From Mucilaginibacter tolerans (GTDB lineage Bacteria > Bacteroidota > Bacteroidia > Sphingobacteriales > Sphingobacteriaceae), in the NCBI RefSeq assembly GCF_030519375.1, contig NZ_JAUMKB010000006.1:62001-126000 (forward strand): 64,000 bases of DNA. Direction: 5' to 3'. Every line of letters starts with the position of its first letter. Positions within the stretch are counted from its first letter, which is position 1. Shown piece by piece: positions 25,238-34,824 of the stretch. Under the pieces are notes generated by a model, which worked only from the letters and a program-made list of their open reading frames with translations, had not been told where the DNA came from and did not search any database. The translations under genes were made by a program, and so were the position numbers.

Positions 25238-25906
25238 TTACTCGCCGATATAAGGGTCTTTAATTTTCTGATTGGAATAGGTAATATTTGTAAAAATTAC
25301 CTTGCAATTTTTACCCGTTGGCGACTGTGCCAGAAATCCCAATTTAATAGGTTTTGATGTATTAAACTGCAGGTGCCTGATCAGGAACCATTTCTTACCT
25401 TCGACGGAATAATAAAGCGTGATCACATTATCTGCTTTGGCAATTTTATAGAATACCTGGTTGCCATCAAGAGCTACCGAATTGCAGTCATCCGAAATAT
25501 CTTTGGTCACTACGCTCACTACCCGGTGCATGCCAGTATAGTCCTTTTCGAAGCAAAATTTTATCCAGTTCAGTTTATCAGCTTCTAGCATAATAGCACC
25601 GCCGTCCCATTTATTAATGAAATCGTGATGTATCTCTGCTGTCAGTACAAAGTTTGGGTCAGCTGTAAATGATAACCTGGGAGCGTTATCCGTATTGTAA
25701 GTCACATTGGGGTCGCGGAACATATCGGTCTTCTCACCTGCTTCAATAAAAATGCTTTCCGGGTTTATTTTATAGCTGATAGGTTTGTTTATCCATGATA
25801 GTGGATGCGGGATCTTTGAAAATTTAAGCGGTTGCGCTTGTGAAGTGATATTGACAACCGACGCCAATAAAATAACAGTGATGATTTTAGCGAGTTGATT
25901 TTCCAT
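25238..25906 (-). CDS. DUF1349 exported protein (concanavalin-like)
   Basis: A 222-aa protein with a signal peptide ending near 'TSQAQP' (residue ~25) and a jelly-roll fold: 'FVLTAEIHHDFINKWDGGAI', 'LNWIKFCFEKD', 'ITLYYSVEGKKWFLIRHLQF' and 'IKLGFLAQSPTGKNCKVIF' are DUF1349 hallmarks. The family is found near sugar-active enzymes and may bind carbohydrate; no active site is known. It starts 15 bp after the DUF4846 gene and is last of a three-gene unit with that gene and the M15 peptidase. Confidence 0.8.
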   Translation of the reverse strand: MENQLAKIITVILLASVVNITSQAQPLKFSKIPHPLSWINKPISYKINPESIFIEAGEKTDMFRDPNVTYNTDNAPRLSFTADPNFVLTAEIHHDFINKWDGGAIMLEADKLNWIKFCFEKDYTGMHRVVSVVTKDISDDCNSVALDGNQVFYKIAKADNVITLYYSVEGKKWFLIRHLQFNTSKPIKLGFLAQSPTGKNCKVIFTNITYSNQKIKDPYIGE

Positions 25907-25921
25907 AATATCAAAATATAA

Positions 25922-26689
25922 TCAATCAAACCTTCTCAAATATTGTGGCGTAACCAGGTCTCCATACCATATATTGGTGATCTTATCCATAGTAAACCAG
26001 CATTGCCCCTGGTCATATTGCAGCACCTGCAGATTCTGCGCGGGCATGAAGCTTTGCGCCAGCAGGAACTGCTTTTTATGCTGACTGTTCTCAACCACAT
26101 CCATTACAATAAAACAGTGCCCAGGCGAGCCCCCATGTATAAACACATCTCCGGCTTTTAAATCATCTGGATCGGCTACTTGGTGTAACTCCTTTTCCAA
26201 TGACAAAGTCCCGGCATAAGAAAACACCAGTTCCATATACCGCATAAAGGTCGGATAGCTATAATCCTTTTTAGCTTGAAGAGCCCAATGGTCATTATGA
26301 TAACGGTATCCATTTGCGTAATGCATATAATCGCACTTAAAACCGCTCACAAAATTAAAGCTGATCTCATTGTACCTTTTTGCCTGGTATAAATACTCGC
26401 CACGAAGCCGCATCACCACGTCCGCACATTGCTGTAAGTCTTGCTTTCCCACACTAATGTCTACCACAGCTGCAGTTTCAATATCTGTGTGTGCTATAGC
26501 ACCGCTGTAGGTTTTGGTGTGAGTGCCTGCAGGTTTAAGTGGAAGCATTTGCAGCCATGCGGCAAAGCTGCCGGGTACTACTTTTTGCTGGGTGTACCTG
26601 TCAGGTGTCTTAAAACGGGCTAATACATTATCCACAGGGGTGAATGACGAGAACAGACCAAGGGCTAGGACGACTAAAATAAGTCTCAT
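25922..26689 (-). CDS. DUF4846 exported protein
   Basis: A 255-aa protein with a hydrophobic N-terminal signal ('LVVLALGLFSSFTP'). The body matches DUF4846: 'FAAWLQMLPLKPAGTHTKTY', 'CADVVMRLRGEYLYQAKRY', 'SFNFVSGFKCDYMHYANGYR', and 'GDVFIHGGSPGHCFIVMDVV', which resembles the Cys/His segment of papain-like or NlpC-type folds. Function unknown. It lies 18 bp downstream of the M15 peptidase gene and 15 bp before DUF1349; envelope or wall-related work is inferred from that partner. Confidence 0.75.
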   Translation of the reverse strand: MRLILVVLALGLFSSFTPVDNVLARFKTPDRYTQQKVVPGSFAAWLQMLPLKPAGTHTKTYSGAIAHTDIETAAVVDISVGKQDLQQCADVVMRLRGEYLYQAKRYNEISFNFVSGFKCDYMHYANGYRYHNDHWALQAKKDYSYPTFMRYMELVFSYAGTLSLEKELHQVADPDDLKAGDVFIHGGSPGHCFIVMDVVENSQHKKQFLLAQSFMPAQNLQVLQYDQGQCWFTMDKITNIWYGDLVTPQYLRRFD

Positions 26690-26707
26690 GATTTGAGGTT
26701 TGATATA

Positions 26708-27475
26708 CTAATTTATCAATTCCGGGCGGTATTCAAAATGCATCGTATCAAAATGATACCACTTGCCACCCCATATAAATCCGTACTTCTCAAATATATC
26801 CACGATGGTTTGTGGTATCCTGTTTTTATATAAGAAAGTAGCATCCTCATTCGTGCATTTACAGGCCCATTGCCAGTAATCGGAATATGTCGTATTAATG
26901 TCGATAGTCATCCCAAAGCTATGCATGCTGTGCCTGTTGGTTCCAGCAATATTCCGCCAGGCAAAGGTACCCCCAATGTTCATCAGATATTTTTTCAGTT
27001 CCGGATGTACATCCAGTTCTTTTGATATTTGTACTAAGTTTTTGTCAATGCCATTGACAGTCGTCACTTTTATCTTTTGTCCTACCAATTTAGGGCACCA
27101 TGTAATTTCGGTTAAATGTTGACTTACTTGCTTTGCGGTCGAACCATAAATCTTCATAAAAAAAGCCTCATTCCTGACCCTGCCCGGATCAAAATTCTTA
27201 CCAGGTGGCGAATTTAATTTTCCAGTTGAATATGGCTGCCCGAACATATCTTTCAGGTCAGGCTTTTCAAGCAGGTCTTTAAATGATTTATTCTTTAAGC
27301 CATCATTCCAAAGCAACTGCGTGCCATCTTTAAACAGCAAATGGTTGTTTGAGAAGCCAGAGACCCAATTACCATAGTATTTGATCAGTTTTTTTGCAGC
27401 AGGAGGTATGGAGTCCTGCGCGGATGCACATAGAAAAGGAAAAAGAAAAATTAAGCCGAATGATATTCTTCTCAT
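26708..27475 (-). CDS. M15-type D-Ala-D-Ala/L,D-carboxypeptidase-like protein, exported
   Basis: A 255-aa protein with a signal peptide ending at 'LCASAQD' (residue ~20). The zinc site of the M15 family is complete: 'RHSMHSFGMTIDIN' (HxxxxxxD) and 'WYHFDTMHFEYRP' (C-terminal His with its Glu). Such enzymes trim peptidoglycan stem peptides in the periplasm. It is first in a unit with DUF4846 and DUF1349 proteins and divergent from an AraC-type regulator, which might control it. Confidence 0.82.
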   Translation of the reverse strand: MRRISFGLIFLFPFLCASAQDSIPPAAKKLIKYYGNWVSGFSNNHLLFKDGTQLLWNDGLKNKSFKDLLEKPDLKDMFGQPYSTGKLNSPPGKNFDPGRVRNEAFFMKIYGSTAKQVSQHLTEITWCPKLVGQKIKVTTVNGIDKNLVQISKELDVHPELKKYLMNIGGTFAWRNIAGTNRHSMHSFGMTIDINTTYSDYWQWACKCTNEDATFLYKNRIPQTIVDIFEKYGFIWGGKWYHFDTMHFEYRPELIN

Positions 27476-27582
27476 GGTAGAGAATAAAATTAGGTTTTTT
27501 GCATCAGTATGATGTACTTAATCTAAGTATCATTTTATTTCGATATATTTTGCTTTCTACGCCGATTGATTAATTTTAATCG

Positions 27583-28371
27583 ATGGCGCATAACGACCTG
27601 CAAATTGAACATTACTCAGCATCAGAACAACTTAAGCCTTATGTGAAAACGTTCTTGTTTATAAACAGTATCGATGGAGCTGATAACAGGCTACTACCCG
27701 ATACATCCATTGTTCTCGCCTTCCGAATTAAAGGCAATATCATTGATCAGTCGCAGGATGAGGCCCGAAATTTGCCCCAGTCAGTTATTACGGGTTTGCG
27801 CAAATCGCCGCGATTTCTGTCCTATGCCGTATCAACAGCCTGTCTGCTGGTAATTTTTAAAGAAGGTGGCGCAGCAGCCATCTTTAAAGAACCGCTGCAC
27901 GAGCTTTTCAGTAGAAGCATGTCATTAAATGAGATCATCCCGGTAAGTCAATTAGAACTAGTAGAAGAGCAATTAATCGAGGCGGAAGATAATAAACAAA
28001 GGGTGGGTATTGTTGAGCGTTTTCTGCTTTTGCGATTAGACGAGCGACGTGCAGACCAGATGGTTGTCCGGGCTATACAAAAAATAAAACAGACAAGCGG
28101 CACTATCAAAGTAAGCGCCCTGGCCAGCGACATGGCGATTAGCCTTGATCCATTCGAGAAACGTTTCAGAAAAGTAACCGGGATATCGCCTAAACAATTT
28201 GCCGTTACGGTGAGGTTCAGAAACCTGATCAATCAATTTTCTGCAACCGAAAGCTTAACCGAACTGGCACTTACAGCCGGGTATTTTGACCAGGCACATT
28301 TTATTAAAGACTTTCGCACGTTCACGGGCATGTCGCCACGGGAATTTTTCAAAACGGAAGCCTGGTGGTAA
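27583..28371 (+). CDS. AraC-family transcription regulator
   Basis: A 262-aa protein: the N-terminal ~150 residues look like a DUF6597-type sensing domain ('IEHYSASEQLKPYVKTFLFI', 'DTSIVLAFRIKG'), followed by two helix-turn-helix units ('IKVSALASDMAISLDPFEKR' and 'SLTELALTAGYFDQAHFIKD') and the closing 'RTFTGMSPREFFK'. It is divergent from the M15-DUF4846-DUF1349 unit across 107 bp, a common layout for a local regulator. The ligand is unknown. Confidence 0.85.
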   Translation: MAHNDLQIEHYSASEQLKPYVKTFLFINSIDGADNRLLPDTSIVLAFRIKGNIIDQSQDEARNLPQSVITGLRKSPRFLSYAVSTACLLVIFKEGGAAAIFKEPLHELFSRSMSLNEIIPVSQLELVEEQLIEAEDNKQRVGIVERFLLLRLDERRADQMVVRAIQKIKQTSGTIKVSALASDMAISLDPFEKRFRKVTGISPKQFAVTVRFRNLINQFSATESLTELALTAGYFDQAHFIKDFRTFTGMSPREFFKTEAWW

Positions 28372-28379
28372 AACAAAAA

Positions 28380-28403
28380 CCCCGTCAGTATTCACCGACG
28401 GGG
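28380..28403. terminator. Terminator between convergent araC-type and clpC genes
   Basis: CCCCGTC (28380-28386) and GACGGGG (28397-28403) form a GC-rich stem. The plus strand has a weak T run after it, while the minus strand runs into TTTTTGTTTT, so it mainly serves clpC. Confidence 0.75.
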
Positions 28404-28428
28404 CCTTCTTATCTTGAAAGAAGATCGA

Positions 28429-30969
28429 TTATTCCTGTTCTTCTTCTTTAGGCTTTTTGTTTTCGCCTTTTTTTGTTTTGTCAACCACTTTGATCTGATC
28501 TGCTTCCTTATCGTAATCCACTTCCATGGTATCACCCTCAACTAGTTCGCCTTTCAGTATTTCTTCGGCAATTGGATCTTCCAGATATTTCTGGATAGCG
28601 CGTTTCAACGGACGGGCACCGAACTGTGAGTCGAAGCCTTTGTCGGCGATGAACTCTTTTGCATTGTCTGTAAGTGCAATCTTGTAACCAAGCGTATTTA
28701 CACGGCCAAACAATGAAGCCAGCTCGATATCGATGATCTTGAAGATCTCTTCTTTGCCCAGCGAGTTGAACACGATCACGTCATCAATACGATTCAGGAA
28801 CTCCGGTGCGAAAGCACGTTTCAAAGCGTTTTCAATGACGCCTCTTGAGTGCGCATCAGCCTGATTAGTTTTGGCTGCTGTGTTGAAACCAACACCCTGA
28901 CCGAAATCTTTCAACTGGCGTGCGCCGATATTAGAGGTCATGATGATAATTGTGTTTCTGAAATCTACCTTGCGGCCCAATGAGTCGGTTAGCTGACCTT
29001 CGTCCAATACCTGTAACAGGATATTGAATACGTCGGGGTGAGCTTTTTCGATCTCGTCCAGCAGGATAACTGCATATGGCTTACGACGAACTTTTTCAGT
29101 CAGCTGTCCGCCTTCTTCGTATCCAACATAACCCGGAGGCGCACCAACCAGTCTTGATACAGCGAATTTTTCCATGTATTCGCTCATATCGATCTGTATC
29201 AGGGCATCCTCGGTGTCAAACATAAAACGTGCAAGCTCTTTTGCCAGTTCGGTTTTACCTACACCTGTAGGACCAAGGAATATAAATGAACCAATAGGTT
29301 TCTTAGGGTCTTTTAATCCGGCACGTGTACGTTGTATTGCACGTGTCAGTTTTTTGATCGCTTCTTCCTGTCCAATGATCTTGCTTGAGATAGTTTCAGC
29401 CATTTGGAGCAGTTTCTGGCTGTCGGCCTGTCCTACTCTCTGAACCGGTATACCGGTCATCATAGCTACTACTTCGGCAACGTTTTCTTCAGTTACGGTA
29501 TAGCGTTTTGATTTGGTCTCAGCTTCCCAAACTGCTTTAGCCTGTTCCAGTTCTTCCAGCAAGTGTTTTTCGGTATCGCGTAGTTTTGCGGCTTCCTCAT
29601 ATTTCTGGCTTCGAACAACTTTGTTCTTTTCAATTTTGATCTGCTCGATCTTGGCCTCCACATCCAGGATGTTCTGTGGAACATGGATATTGGTCAGGTG
29701 CACACGTGAACCTGATTCGTCCAGTGCATCAATAGCTTTGTCTGGTAAGAACCTGTCGGTAATATACCTTGCAGTTAAACTAACGCAAGCGTTAATTGCT
29801 TCAGGAGTATAAGTTACGCCATGGTGCTCTTCGTATTTATCTTTAATGCGGGTCAATATCTCGATGGTTTCATCCGGAGTAGCCGGCTCAACCATTACCT
29901 TCTGGAAACGACGGTCCAAAGCACCATCCTTCTCAATATACTGACGATATTCGTCTAAGGTAGTAGCGCCGATACATTGAATTTCGCCCCTTGCCAAAGC
30001 AGGTTTGAACATATTTGACGCATCGAGTGAACCTGAAGCACCACCAGCACCAACAATAGTATGTATCTCGTCGATAAATAAAATTACGTCAGGTGATTTT
30101 TCCAGTTCGTTCATTACCGCCTTCATGCGCTCTTCAAACTGGCCGCGGTATTTTGTACCGGCAACCAAGGAAGCCAAATCAAGGGTAACTACACGTTTGT
30201 TAAACAATACGCGTGATACCTTACGCTGAACGATACGCAGTGCGAGTCCTTCAGCGATAGCTGATTTACCAACACCGGGCTCACCGATCAGGATCGGGTT
30301 GTTCTTTTTACGGCGTGATAATATCTGCGATACGCGTTCGATCTCTTTCTCACGACCAACGATAGGATCCAAACGGCCATCTTCGGCAGCTTTGGTCAGG
30401 TCGCGACCGAAATTATCGAGTACAGGTGTTTTCGATTTAATATCAGATACTTTTTTAGGCTGACTGAAAGAATCTTCTTCCTTGAAATCATCCTCGCCAC
30501 CGGTTGGTGAGCCAGGCATTTCGTCGGTCACATCATTTTTGTGGGATTCTACTTCACCCTTAAATATTTCGTAGTTAACATTAAACTGCAATAAGATCTG
30601 CGATGCTATATTATCCTCGTCGCGCAGAATAGATAACAAGAGGTGTTCGGTACCGATTACATCGCTCTTAAATATCTTGGCTTCCAGGTAAGTGATCTTT
30701 AATACTTTTTCCGCTTGTTTAGTCAGCGGAATACTTCCAATGTGGACATTGGTTCCGATGGTGCCCTTAACGGCATCTTCAACGGCACGACGTAGTTTGG
30801 CGGTATCAACATTCAATCCTTTCAGCAATTTAATTGCAATACCGTCGCCGTCGCGAATTAGCCCAAGCAAAAGATGTTCGGTACCAATATAGTCGTGTCC
30901 AAGGCGTAAAGCCTCTTCCCTGCTATATTGAATAACATCCTTAACCCGCGGCGAAAATTTAGCTTCCAT
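28429..30969 (-). CDS. clpC: Clp protease ATP-binding subunit ClpC
   Basis: The 846-aa Hsp100 unfoldase feeds proteins to ClpP. Two Clp_N repeats (~1-145; '[20 protein letters not shown]', '[20 protein letters not shown]') precede AAA1 with Walker A 'GEPGVGKS' and Walker B 'LFIDEIHT', a UVR-type coiled middle segment ('[20 protein letters not shown]', '[11 protein letters not shown]'), and AAA2 with 'GPTGVGKTE' and 'LLDEIEKAH'. The ATG at 30969 is chosen because '[15 protein letters not shown]' is the family's usual start. The charged C-terminal tail is longer than in Bacillus ClpC. It is monocistronic; neither a CtsR-type operator nor a CIRCE element is visible upstream. Confidence 0.95.
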   Translation of the reverse strand: MEAKFSPRVKDVIQYSREEALRLGHDYIGTEHLLLGLIRDGDGIAIKLLKGLNVDTAKLRRAVEDAVKGTIGTNVHIGSIPLTKQAEKVLKITYLEAKIFKSDVIGTEHLLLSILRDEDNIASQILLQFNVNYEIFKGEVESHKNDVTDEMPGSPTGGEDDFKEEDSFSQPKKVSDIKSKTPVLDNFGRDLTKAAEDGRLDPIVGREKEIERVSQILSRRKKNNPILIGEPGVGKSAIAEGLALRIVQRKVSRVLFNKRVVTLDLASLVAGTKYRGQFEERMKAVMNELEKSPDVILFIDEIHTIVGAGGASGSLDASNMFKPALARGEIQCIGATTLDEYRQYIEKDGALDRRFQKVMVEPATPDETIEILTRIKDKYEEHHGVTYTPEAINACVSLTARYITDRFLPDKAIDALDESGSRVHLTNIHVPQNILDVEAKIEQIKIEKNKVVRSQKYEEAAKLRDTEKHLLEELEQAKAVWEAETKSKRYTVTEENVAEVVAMMTGIPVQRVGQADSQKLLQMAETISSKIIGQEEAIKKLTRAIQRTRAGLKDPKKPIGSFIFLGPTGVGKTELAKELARFMFDTEDALIQIDMSEYMEKFAVSRLVGAPPGYVGYEEGGQLTEKVRRKPYAVILLDEIEKAHPDVFNILLQVLDEGQLTDSLGRKVDFRNTIIIMTSNIGARQLKDFGQGVGFNTAAKTNQADAHSRGVIENALKRAFAPEFLNRIDDVIVFNSLGKEEIFKIIDIELASLFGRVNTLGYKIALTDNAKEFIADKGFDSQFGARPLKRAIQKYLEDPIAEEILKGELVEGDTMEVDYDKEADQIKVVDKTKKGENKKPKEEEQE

Positions 30970-30981
30970 ATAATACCTTTC

Positions 30982-31009
30982 CAAAATTATGTACGTCCTA
31001 ATTTAACAA
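30982..31009 (-). promoter_or_regulatory. Candidate clpC promoter very close to its start codon
   Basis: On the minus strand TTG (31009-31007) is followed after 17 nt by TAATTTTG (30989-30982), an exact TAnnTTTG. The ATG at 30969 is only 12 bases further, so the mRNA would be nearly leaderless. Spacing is at the short end. Confidence 0.35.
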
Positions 31010-31522
31010 TTAGTTTGCTTGAACATTAAGACGTCTGTTTTATTCTACATTTTATGACAACAATATTGCCAATAATCATTTTGCTTTAAAAACAGACACT
31101 ATTATGATTCGCAATCTATCAAAGAAAACTTTTATTACAAGTATATTTTGATAAAAAACTGTTATAACAGCCATTAATCATCGTATTCCTGCACCTTAAC
31201 TTATTGACAATGAAATCACCAAAAAGTTTAACTTTTCAAATCCACCTTTAGTATAAAGAACAGCTAAAAACAAGAAATTTCGTCACACAATGTCTGCCAT
31301 TTAGGCATCCATCTATTTTCACTATCCCAATCTTGTATTTTCTTTATACGTGCCCTATTCAAAAATGATCTTTATTTTATCAAATATCTTCACCTATTTT
31401 TCAAGTTTTCCACAAGAATATAGCTTTAAACCTATTCAATGGCCTATCCCGTCAAATCAAACTCAAAAACCGAGGCTTTATTACATAGACGATAACCAGG
31501 TTTAGAATGTTACATTCCTGCA

Positions 31523-31608
31523 GTTGATTAAGTTGAGTGAGAGAGAGGTTGATTAAATTCTGAAAAGATAACTCAATCAATTTATTCAACTGAATCAACC
31601 TAATCAAC
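31523..31608. repeat. Imperfect inverted repeat of GTTGATT words
   Basis: GTTGATTAAGTTGAGTGAG (31523-31541) matches the reverse complement of the segment ending at 31608 at 16 of 19 positions, and further GTTGATTAA and ATCAA words lie between. The whole could fold as a long, imperfect stem. Confidence 0.55.
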
Positions 31609-31634
31609 AAATTGCTAAATCCACTACAAATGAA

Positions 31635-31664
31635 TTGCTATTATATCAAATTTAAGCATATTTG
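31635..31664 (+). promoter_or_regulatory. Candidate ettA promoter
   Basis: TTG (31635-31637), a 19-nt spacer and CATATTTG (31657-31664) fit the Bacteroidota -33/-7 pattern with one mismatch. The predicted leader of ~115 nt contains the inverted pair at 31692-31761. Confidence 0.4.
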
Positions 31665-31691
31665 TGACCCCGAAGAAATTTAATTAATGAT

Positions 31692-31761
31692 TTAGTGAAT
31701 TATTAGATGGCTGAATATCTTTTCACATTTGATAACCACTTTAAAATCACTAATTCACTAA
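31692..31761. repeat. 11-bp perfect inverted pair in the ettA leader
   Basis: TTAGTGAATTA (31692-31702) and TAATTCACTAA (31751-31761) are perfectly complementary across 48 nt, ending 24 bp before the ettA ATG. Related words (CACTAATTCAC, AATCATTCAC) surround them. Confidence 0.5.
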
Positions 31762-31785
31762 CTCAATCATTCACAAATTAAAAAT

Positions 31786-33468
31786 ATGGCAGACGAAAAG
31801 ATCATTTTTTCAATGGCCGGAGTGAGCAAGATATATCCTCCGCAAAAACAGGTTTTAAAGAATATCTATTTATCATTTTTTTATGGTGCCAAGATCGGCG
31901 TGATCGGTCTAAACGGTTCTGGTAAATCTTCTTTGTTAAAGATTATAGCCGGGCTGGATAAATCATTCCAGGGCGAAGTGGTGTTTTCGCCGGGATATAC
32001 GGTAGGTTATTTGGCCCAGGAACCGGAGCTTGATCCGAATAAAACGGTTAGAGAAGTCGTAGAAGAAGGCGTGGCTGAGATCACCGCTATATTAAAAGAA
32101 TACGAAGACATCAATGAAAAATTTGGTCTGGAAGAAGTTTACAGCGATCCGGATGCAATGGATAAGCTGATGGCTCGCCAGGGTGAATTGCAGGATAAGA
32201 TCGACGCCGTGAATGCCTGGGAATTGGACTCTAAGCTCGAAAGGGCAATGGACGCGCTGCGTTGTCCGGAGCCGGATACCAAAATAGCCGTACTATCAGG
32301 TGGCGAGCGCCGCCGTGTGGCCATGTGCCGACTGCTTTTGCAGGAGCCCGATGTGTTGTTATTAGATGAGCCAACCAACCACCTGGATGCCGAGTCAATA
32401 GACTGGCTGGAGCAGCACTTAAAACAATATAAAGGAACCGTTATAGCCGTAACGCACGACCGTTATTTCTTGGACAACGTTGCCGGATGGATTTTAGAGC
32501 TTGATCGCGGTGAAGGTATTCCGTGGAAAGGCAATTATTCATCATGGCTGGATCAGAAGGCGAAACGTCTGGCCCAGGAAGAAAAGACGGAGAGCAAACG
32601 CCAGAAAACTTTGGAGCGCGAGCTGGAATGGGTACGGATGGCGCCAAAAGCACGTCAGGCTAAAGGCAAGGCGCGTTTATCAAACTATGAGAAACTGGCT
32701 TCTGAAGAAACTAAGGAACGCGAAGAAAAACTGGAGTTATTTATTCCACCCGGACCACGTTTGGGTAATGTGGTAATAGAGGCCAACGGCGTCAGCAAGG
32801 CGTACGGTGATAGGGTGTTGTTCGAAAACCTGAGTTTCTCGCTGCCGCCTGCGGGTATCGTAGGTATCATTGGGCCAAACGGTGCAGGTAAAACAACTTT
32901 GTTCCGATTGATCACAGGCCAGGAAAAACCGGATGCGGGTACTTTCCGTGTTGGAGAAACGGTTGCACTTGGTTATGTTGACCAATTGCATGATGACCTT
33001 GACCAGAATAAATCCGTTTGGGAAAACATTACCGGCGGGTTGGATAACATCCTTGTAGGTAATAAACCGCTCAACTCAAGGGCTTATGTATCCAAATTCA
33101 ATTTTAACGGTGCCGATCAGCAGAAAAAAGTTGGCATACTGTCTGGTGGCGAACGCAACCGTGTACACCTGGCTATCACACTGAAAAAAGGGTCAAATGT
33201 ATTATTGCTCGATGAGCCGACCAACGATATAGACGTGAACACCTTACGTTCTCTGGAAGAAGCCCTGGAAAATTTTGGCGGCTGCGCCGTGATCATCAGC
33301 CACGACCGATGGTTCCTGGATCGTGTTTGTACACACATCCTGGCATTTGAAGGAAACTCGCAGGTTTACTTCTTTGAAGGTGATTATACCGCATACGAAG
33401 AAAACCGCAAAAAACGAGTGGGAGATGTGACGCCGCATAGGATAAAATATAAGAAGTTGGTGGGTTGA
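31786..33468 (+). CDS. ettA: ABC-F translational throttle protein EttA
   Basis: A 560-aa soluble protein with two ABC domains and no membrane part. Walker A sites are 'GLNGSGKSS' (41-49) and 'GPNGAGKTT'; signatures 'LSGGERRRVAM' and 'LSGGERNRVHLAI'; Walker B 'LLLDEPTNHLD' and 'LLLDEPTNDID'. The linker between the domains ('EWVRMAPKARQAKGKARL') is the EttA-type P-site tRNA-interaction motif. EttA binds the ribosomal E site and gates early elongation according to ATP/ADP level. It is followed by a long perfect palindrome rather than a T-tract terminator. Confidence 0.93.
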   Translation: MADEKIIFSMAGVSKIYPPQKQVLKNIYLSFFYGAKIGVIGLNGSGKSSLLKIIAGLDKSFQGEVVFSPGYTVGYLAQEPELDPNKTVREVVEEGVAEITAILKEYEDINEKFGLEEVYSDPDAMDKLMARQGELQDKIDAVNAWELDSKLERAMDALRCPEPDTKIAVLSGGERRRVAMCRLLLQEPDVLLLDEPTNHLDAESIDWLEQHLKQYKGTVIAVTHDRYFLDNVAGWILELDRGEGIPWKGNYSSWLDQKAKRLAQEEKTESKRQKTLERELEWVRMAPKARQAKGKARLSNYEKLASEETKEREEKLELFIPPGPRLGNVVIEANGVSKAYGDRVLFENLSFSLPPAGIVGIIGPNGAGKTTLFRLITGQEKPDAGTFRVGETVALGYVDQLHDDLDQNKSVWENITGGLDNILVGNKPLNSRAYVSKFNFNGADQQKKVGILSGGERNRVHLAITLKKGSNVLLLDEPTNDIDVNTLRSLEEALENFGGCAVIISHDRWFLDRVCTHILAFEGNSQVYFFEGDYTAYEENRKKRVGDVTPHRIKYKKLVG

Positions 33469-33499
33469 TGTGCAGATGTGTAAATAATAAGATCATCTT

Positions 33500-33536
33500 G
33501 AAGGTTTGACAACTTTTGGAAAGTTGTCAAACCTTC
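33500..33536. terminator. 17-bp perfect palindrome after ettA
   Basis: GAAGGTTTGACAACTTT (33500-33516) and AAAGTTGTCAAACCTTC (33520-33536) are perfectly complementary around a 3-nt loop. The stem is very stable but no T tract follows, so it may act as an mRNA 3' end stabiliser or a dispersed palindromic repeat as well as a terminator. Confidence 0.6.
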
Positions 33537-33568
33537 ATTGAAATAACCTAACCTTACCACAAAAAATC

Positions 33569-34072
33569 ATGAATCTGTCGGAAAGAAACATTGACATCGA
33601 AATAACTGATGATCTAATAAAATGCAACCAGGAAGATCCATTCGGTTGGTCAGAATGGAATATTAGGCTGTTAGAAGACAGACTAATATTCAGCAAAAAA
33701 CGTAAAGAAACCGTTTTCTTAATTTACGATGTAAAGGAATTTGAATTCGAAATGGAAGGCGGCGACACCCGAAAATTTCCACACACTCACGACAGGGCCG
33801 TTGCTTATGTAGTGCTTAAAAGCGATCCGGACCCTCAGGATTTTTTTTCGTTTAATGCATGGCAGGAAGAGTATGCGCTTTCGAGCAAAACCAAAACGTA
33901 TGAGTTTTGCAATGAGATCATGAAATTCATCAGTTCGAAATATAGTATCCCCTATTCCTATAAAATCTCAATTGAGACAAAAAAGAAAAATAATCGGCTT
34001 GGGTTAATTATAGTAATTATCATTCTTCAGGTATTAGCAATGATGCTTGTCGTTTATACTCATAGAAAATAA
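33569..34072 (+). CDS. Hypothetical protein with C-terminal membrane anchor
   Basis: I do not recognise this 167-aa protein. A cytoplasmic domain of ~140 residues with alternating strand-like pieces ('WNIRLLEDRLIFSKKRKETV', 'VFLIYDVKEFEFEME') is followed by a basic stretch 'ETKKKNNR' and one C-terminal helix ('LGLIIVIIILQVLAMMLVV'). The shape suggests a tail-anchored PH-like domain, which is a guess. It is closed by a good terminator. Confidence 0.55.
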   Translation: MNLSERNIDIEITDDLIKCNQEDPFGWSEWNIRLLEDRLIFSKKRKETVFLIYDVKEFEFEMEGGDTRKFPHTHDRAVAYVVLKSDPDPQDFFSFNAWQEEYALSSKTKTYEFCNEIMKFISSKYSIPYSYKISIETKKKNNRLGLIIVIIILQVLAMMLVVYTHRK

Positions 34073-34109
34073 TCTCCTCAAATACCCCAGAGTTTAATTT
34101 AAAGGTTAT

Positions 34110-34144
34110 AAGAAAAGCTACCTGTTCGGGTGGCTTTTCTTATT
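34110..34144 (+). terminator. Terminator after the tail-anchored hypothetical gene
   Basis: AAGAAAAGCTACC (34110-34122) pairs with GGTGGCTTTTCTT (34129-34141), 12 Watson-Crick pairs plus one G-U, around a 6-nt loop and followed by ATTTAAT. Confidence 0.75.
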
Positions 34145-34336
34145 TAATATCATCTATAGCCAAAGTCAGCATGTATTTAATCTTACAGAAATAACCTATA
34201 TTTGAATAACAACCTGTTGATAATTAGCAGACTGTTAACAAATAAATGACAACCGCTTAACGTTTATATGAGAGCTTATCGCTTATTTTTATAGACCTGA
34301 AACACAGGTCAGTTAAAATTAACCTAAAAAAATTTT

Positions 34337-34810
34337 ATGACCTGGAGAAAATTTAGCGGCGAAATCATTCATTCGCCAATCCTCGAAGAAGTAGAACTAG
34401 CCATTGAACGAGAGAGTCTGCTGGGTAACAAACTGAAGGTTTGCATTGGTACCGACTCGCAGGTAAAAGGCAATGTCACCGATTTTGCAACTGTAATCGT
34501 ATTCCTTCGCGAAGGCCGCGGCGGCTTTATGTTCATCCACCAGGAACGTACCGGGCAAAAGATGAGCATCAAAGAGCGTATGCTTAGCGAGGTACAAAAA
34601 TCCATCGACATTGCTTATAAACTGTGCGACTTGCTGGATCTGTATGATGTTGACCTGGAAGTTCATGCTGACATCAATACCAACCCAATGTTCAAATCAA
34701 ACCAGGCTTTGCACGAAGCTATGGGTTACATTCTGAGCATGGGTTTTGTATTCAAGGCAAAACCTGAAGCCTTTGCCAGCTCGTACTGTGCCAATAAAAT
34801 AGTGCAGTAA
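34337..34810 (+). CDS. YkuK-like RNase H-fold protein (DUF458)
   Basis: The 157-aa protein matches the YkuK family: 'KVCIGTDSQVKG' supplies the first acidic residue of an RNase H-like fold, then 'DFATVIVFLREGRGGFMFIH', and 'LEVHADINTNPMFKSN' the next acidic cluster. A nuclease or nucleic-acid-binding role is presumed for the family but not proven. It is monocistronic with ~195 bp of AT-rich sequence upstream after the previous terminator. Confidence 0.8.
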   Translation: MTWRKFSGEIIHSPILEEVELAIERESLLGNKLKVCIGTDSQVKGNVTDFATVIVFLREGRGGFMFIHQERTGQKMSIKERMLSEVQKSIDIAYKLCDLLDLYDVDLEVHADINTNPMFKSNQALHEAMGYILSMGFVFKAKPEAFASSYCANKIVQ

Positions 34811-34824
34811 GGCCGGTAAAATAG

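Larger units (their letters stand above)
30970..31785. other. 816-bp AT-rich intergenic region between clpC and ettA
   Basis: No convincing ORF, tRNA or conserved RNA is seen. The region holds a candidate clpC promoter at its left end, a 9-bp inverted pair (GTCTGTTTT at 31033, AAAACAGAC at 31089), a cluster of GTTGATT words (31523-31613), a candidate ettA promoter (31635-31664) and an 11-bp inverted pair just before ettA (31692-31761). About 400 bp in the middle (31100-31500) show nothing I can name. Confidence 0.6.

Noticed and set aside
30970..31785. A hidden gene or tRNA in the long clpC-ettA gap
   Set aside because: No frame of reasonable length with coding character and no cloverleaf with a TTCGA-type arm; only repeats and promoter elements are visible.
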